52,636 nucleotides of DNA. Source: an uncultured Chloroflexota bacterium (lineage in GTDB: Bacteria > Chloroflexota > Anaerolineae > Anaerolineales > Anaerolineaceae). The stretch lies in NCBI GenBank assembly GCA_902774215.1, contig CACYHU010000005.1:1-52636 (forward strand). Reading direction: 5' to 3'. Shown here piece after piece: positions 51,928 through 52,636 of the stretch. A program made the position numbers and the translations under genes. The number at the start of each line of letters is the position of its first letter. Position 1 is the stretch's first letter. Under the pieces are notes generated by a model. It had not been told where the DNA came from and searched no databases. It saw only the letters and a program-made list of their open reading frames with translations.

Positions 51928-52254
51928 TTAACCTGCCCACAAAATGAAATCGATTTTCTTCACGGAACTCATATTCTGAAACTCCGGGAACTCACTGTCG
52001 AATTGCCGTATCATATTCTTCGCGGTTTCCGTTTGCAGAAATGCCTTATACCATCGGCAGATCCTGTCATACAGAACCACTGCATTCGATAATTTCAATT
52101 CCGGTGTTTTTCCGGTCAGCTTCAGATTGAGAGCTTTCAGAACACGGCTGTCCCAAATCGGCATATCAGAATCAAGCGTCGCCAGCATTTTGCTTGCGAA
52201 AGATGCTTCGATTTGCCCGGTTGCCTGATAAAGACGCAGCAGAATTTCTCCGAA
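51928..52254 (-). pseudogene. 5'-truncated hypothetical protein
   Basis: About 105 residues, from roughly GEILLRLYQATGQIEA to SSVKKIDFILWAG. The sequence has ordinary protein character (DSDMPIWDSRVLKALNL) but runs in a different frame from, and overlaps, the end of the gene at 52172-52630. No start codon with a ribosome site fits its N-terminus, so the front of the gene seems lost. The segment WDSRVL recalls helical DNA-glycosylase-like hypothetical proteins; weak. Confidence 0.45.
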
Positions 52255-52630
52255 TGTCAGGGCGGTCCGGATGTCCAATTGCTTTATCCGGATCGATATC
52301 AGGGATAAAACAATTCTCCGTATTTTCAAGATAGCGGACGGGTTTGCCGGTCATTTCGGCATATTCAATTTCAGATCTTGTACTTGAACCGATATAACCG
52401 TCAACGTTTATAACAAATATCTCATCCGCCATATCGATTTTCCGCTTATGCATATCGTCCAGCATCTCTTTTGTTCCTTCTGTCCAGACCTCATTATCTC
52501 CGGAGTGTCCGAACAGCCCGACACTGATGACAATATTGCCTTCCAGAGTAAGACGTTTCTGTGTTTCCAGAAAAGCGTCCTTAAATCGTGTACTGCCGCA
52601 CAGCGTGATGACTTTATATCTTCCAACCAT
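52172..52630 (-). CDS. DUF4406/nucleoside deoxyribosyltransferase-like protein, tail altered
   Basis: 152 residues. The first 100 have a compact Rossmann-like layout: KVITLCGSTRFKDAFLE, EGNIVISVGLFGHSGDNEV, MLDDMHKRKIDMADEIFVIN, GYIGSSTRSEIEYA, GKPVRYLE. This family is related to nucleoside 2-deoxyribosyltransferases, with GSTR and SEIEYA at the presumed active site. After PVRYLE the tail (RRNSAASLSGNRANRS...) looks like out-of-frame translation of the neighbouring fragment, so the natural end is probably lost. The ATG is at the window edge. Confidence 0.7.
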   Translation of the reverse strand: MVGRYKVITLCGSTRFKDAFLETQKRLTLEGNIVISVGLFGHSGDNEVWTEGTKEMLDDMHKRKIDMADEIFVINVDGYIGSSTRSEIEYAEMTGKPVRYLENTENCFIPDIDPDKAIGHPDRPDIRRNSAASLSGNRANRSIFRKQNAGDA

Positions 52631-52636
52631 AAGACT

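Overview
The window looks like a chromosomal segment of an anaerobic bacterium of moderate G+C. Three genes point to Chloroflexota (Anaerolineae-like): a secreted HEYTH metalloprotease-like protein, a thioredoxin-like/cyclophilin half of a chimeric gene, and a DUF5679 zinc ribbon. This is inference from remembered families, and a Bacillota host cannot be excluded. No tRNA, rRNA, CRISPR array or prophage was seen.

Region 1 (1-21.8 kb) is envelope biology. It holds a two-component system with a metalloprotease-like gene behind it, a membrane glycosyltransferase, an acidic protein, a barnase-type ribonuclease, a four-gene GldA/F/G-like ABC operon with a DUF4340 protein, HtrA, a VTC-DUF4956-CotH operon (CotH broken by an in-frame TAG), a heterodimeric ABC exporter and a CmpB-type membrane protein. 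Seven promoters here share one layout: repeats of about TTCAGAATTC start roughly 48, 37-38, 26 and 15 bases upstream of a -10 box. This is most simply read as a local regulon of the OmpR-type regulator encoded at 2958-3653.

Region 2 (22.4-27.3 kb) is a richer-GC sugar ABC transporter operon (MglB/A/C-like plus an HSL-family esterase), preceded by a GTGA-N6-TCAC site like a CRP operator. It ends at a bidirectional terminator facing an MFS gene.

Region 3 (28.6-37.4 kb) is rearranged. It contains a serine recombinase without its catalytic domain, an in-frame chimera of a phosphoesterase with a thioredoxin-like/cyclophilin protein, a TadB stub beside an intact TadC, a 50-residue cysteine desulfurase stub, and an AAA-ATPase/PD-(D/E)XK gene. 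Intact genes in between are DUF5679, a 3-hydroxyacyl-CoA dehydrogenase and a beta-helix surface protein. A two-hairpin element with a conserved GCGGGAATGACGGG occurs at 22131 and 35267.

Region 4 (37.3-51.9 kb) is AT-rich and the most novel. A minus-strand operon encodes a small membrane protein, a protein with an ankyrin-like C-terminus, a 1458-residue protein with RpoA-CTD-like repeats, a 1734-residue DEAH helicase with a DUF1998-type C-terminus (DruE-like), and a small acidic protein. It looks like a Druantia-type defence locus with extra parts. Divergent from it is a radical SAM/SPASM enzyme with unusual cysteine spacing, translationally coupled to a protein that begins MKFRTDFVTNSSSSNF, a candidate substrate pair. 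The window ends with two broken or overlapping genes.
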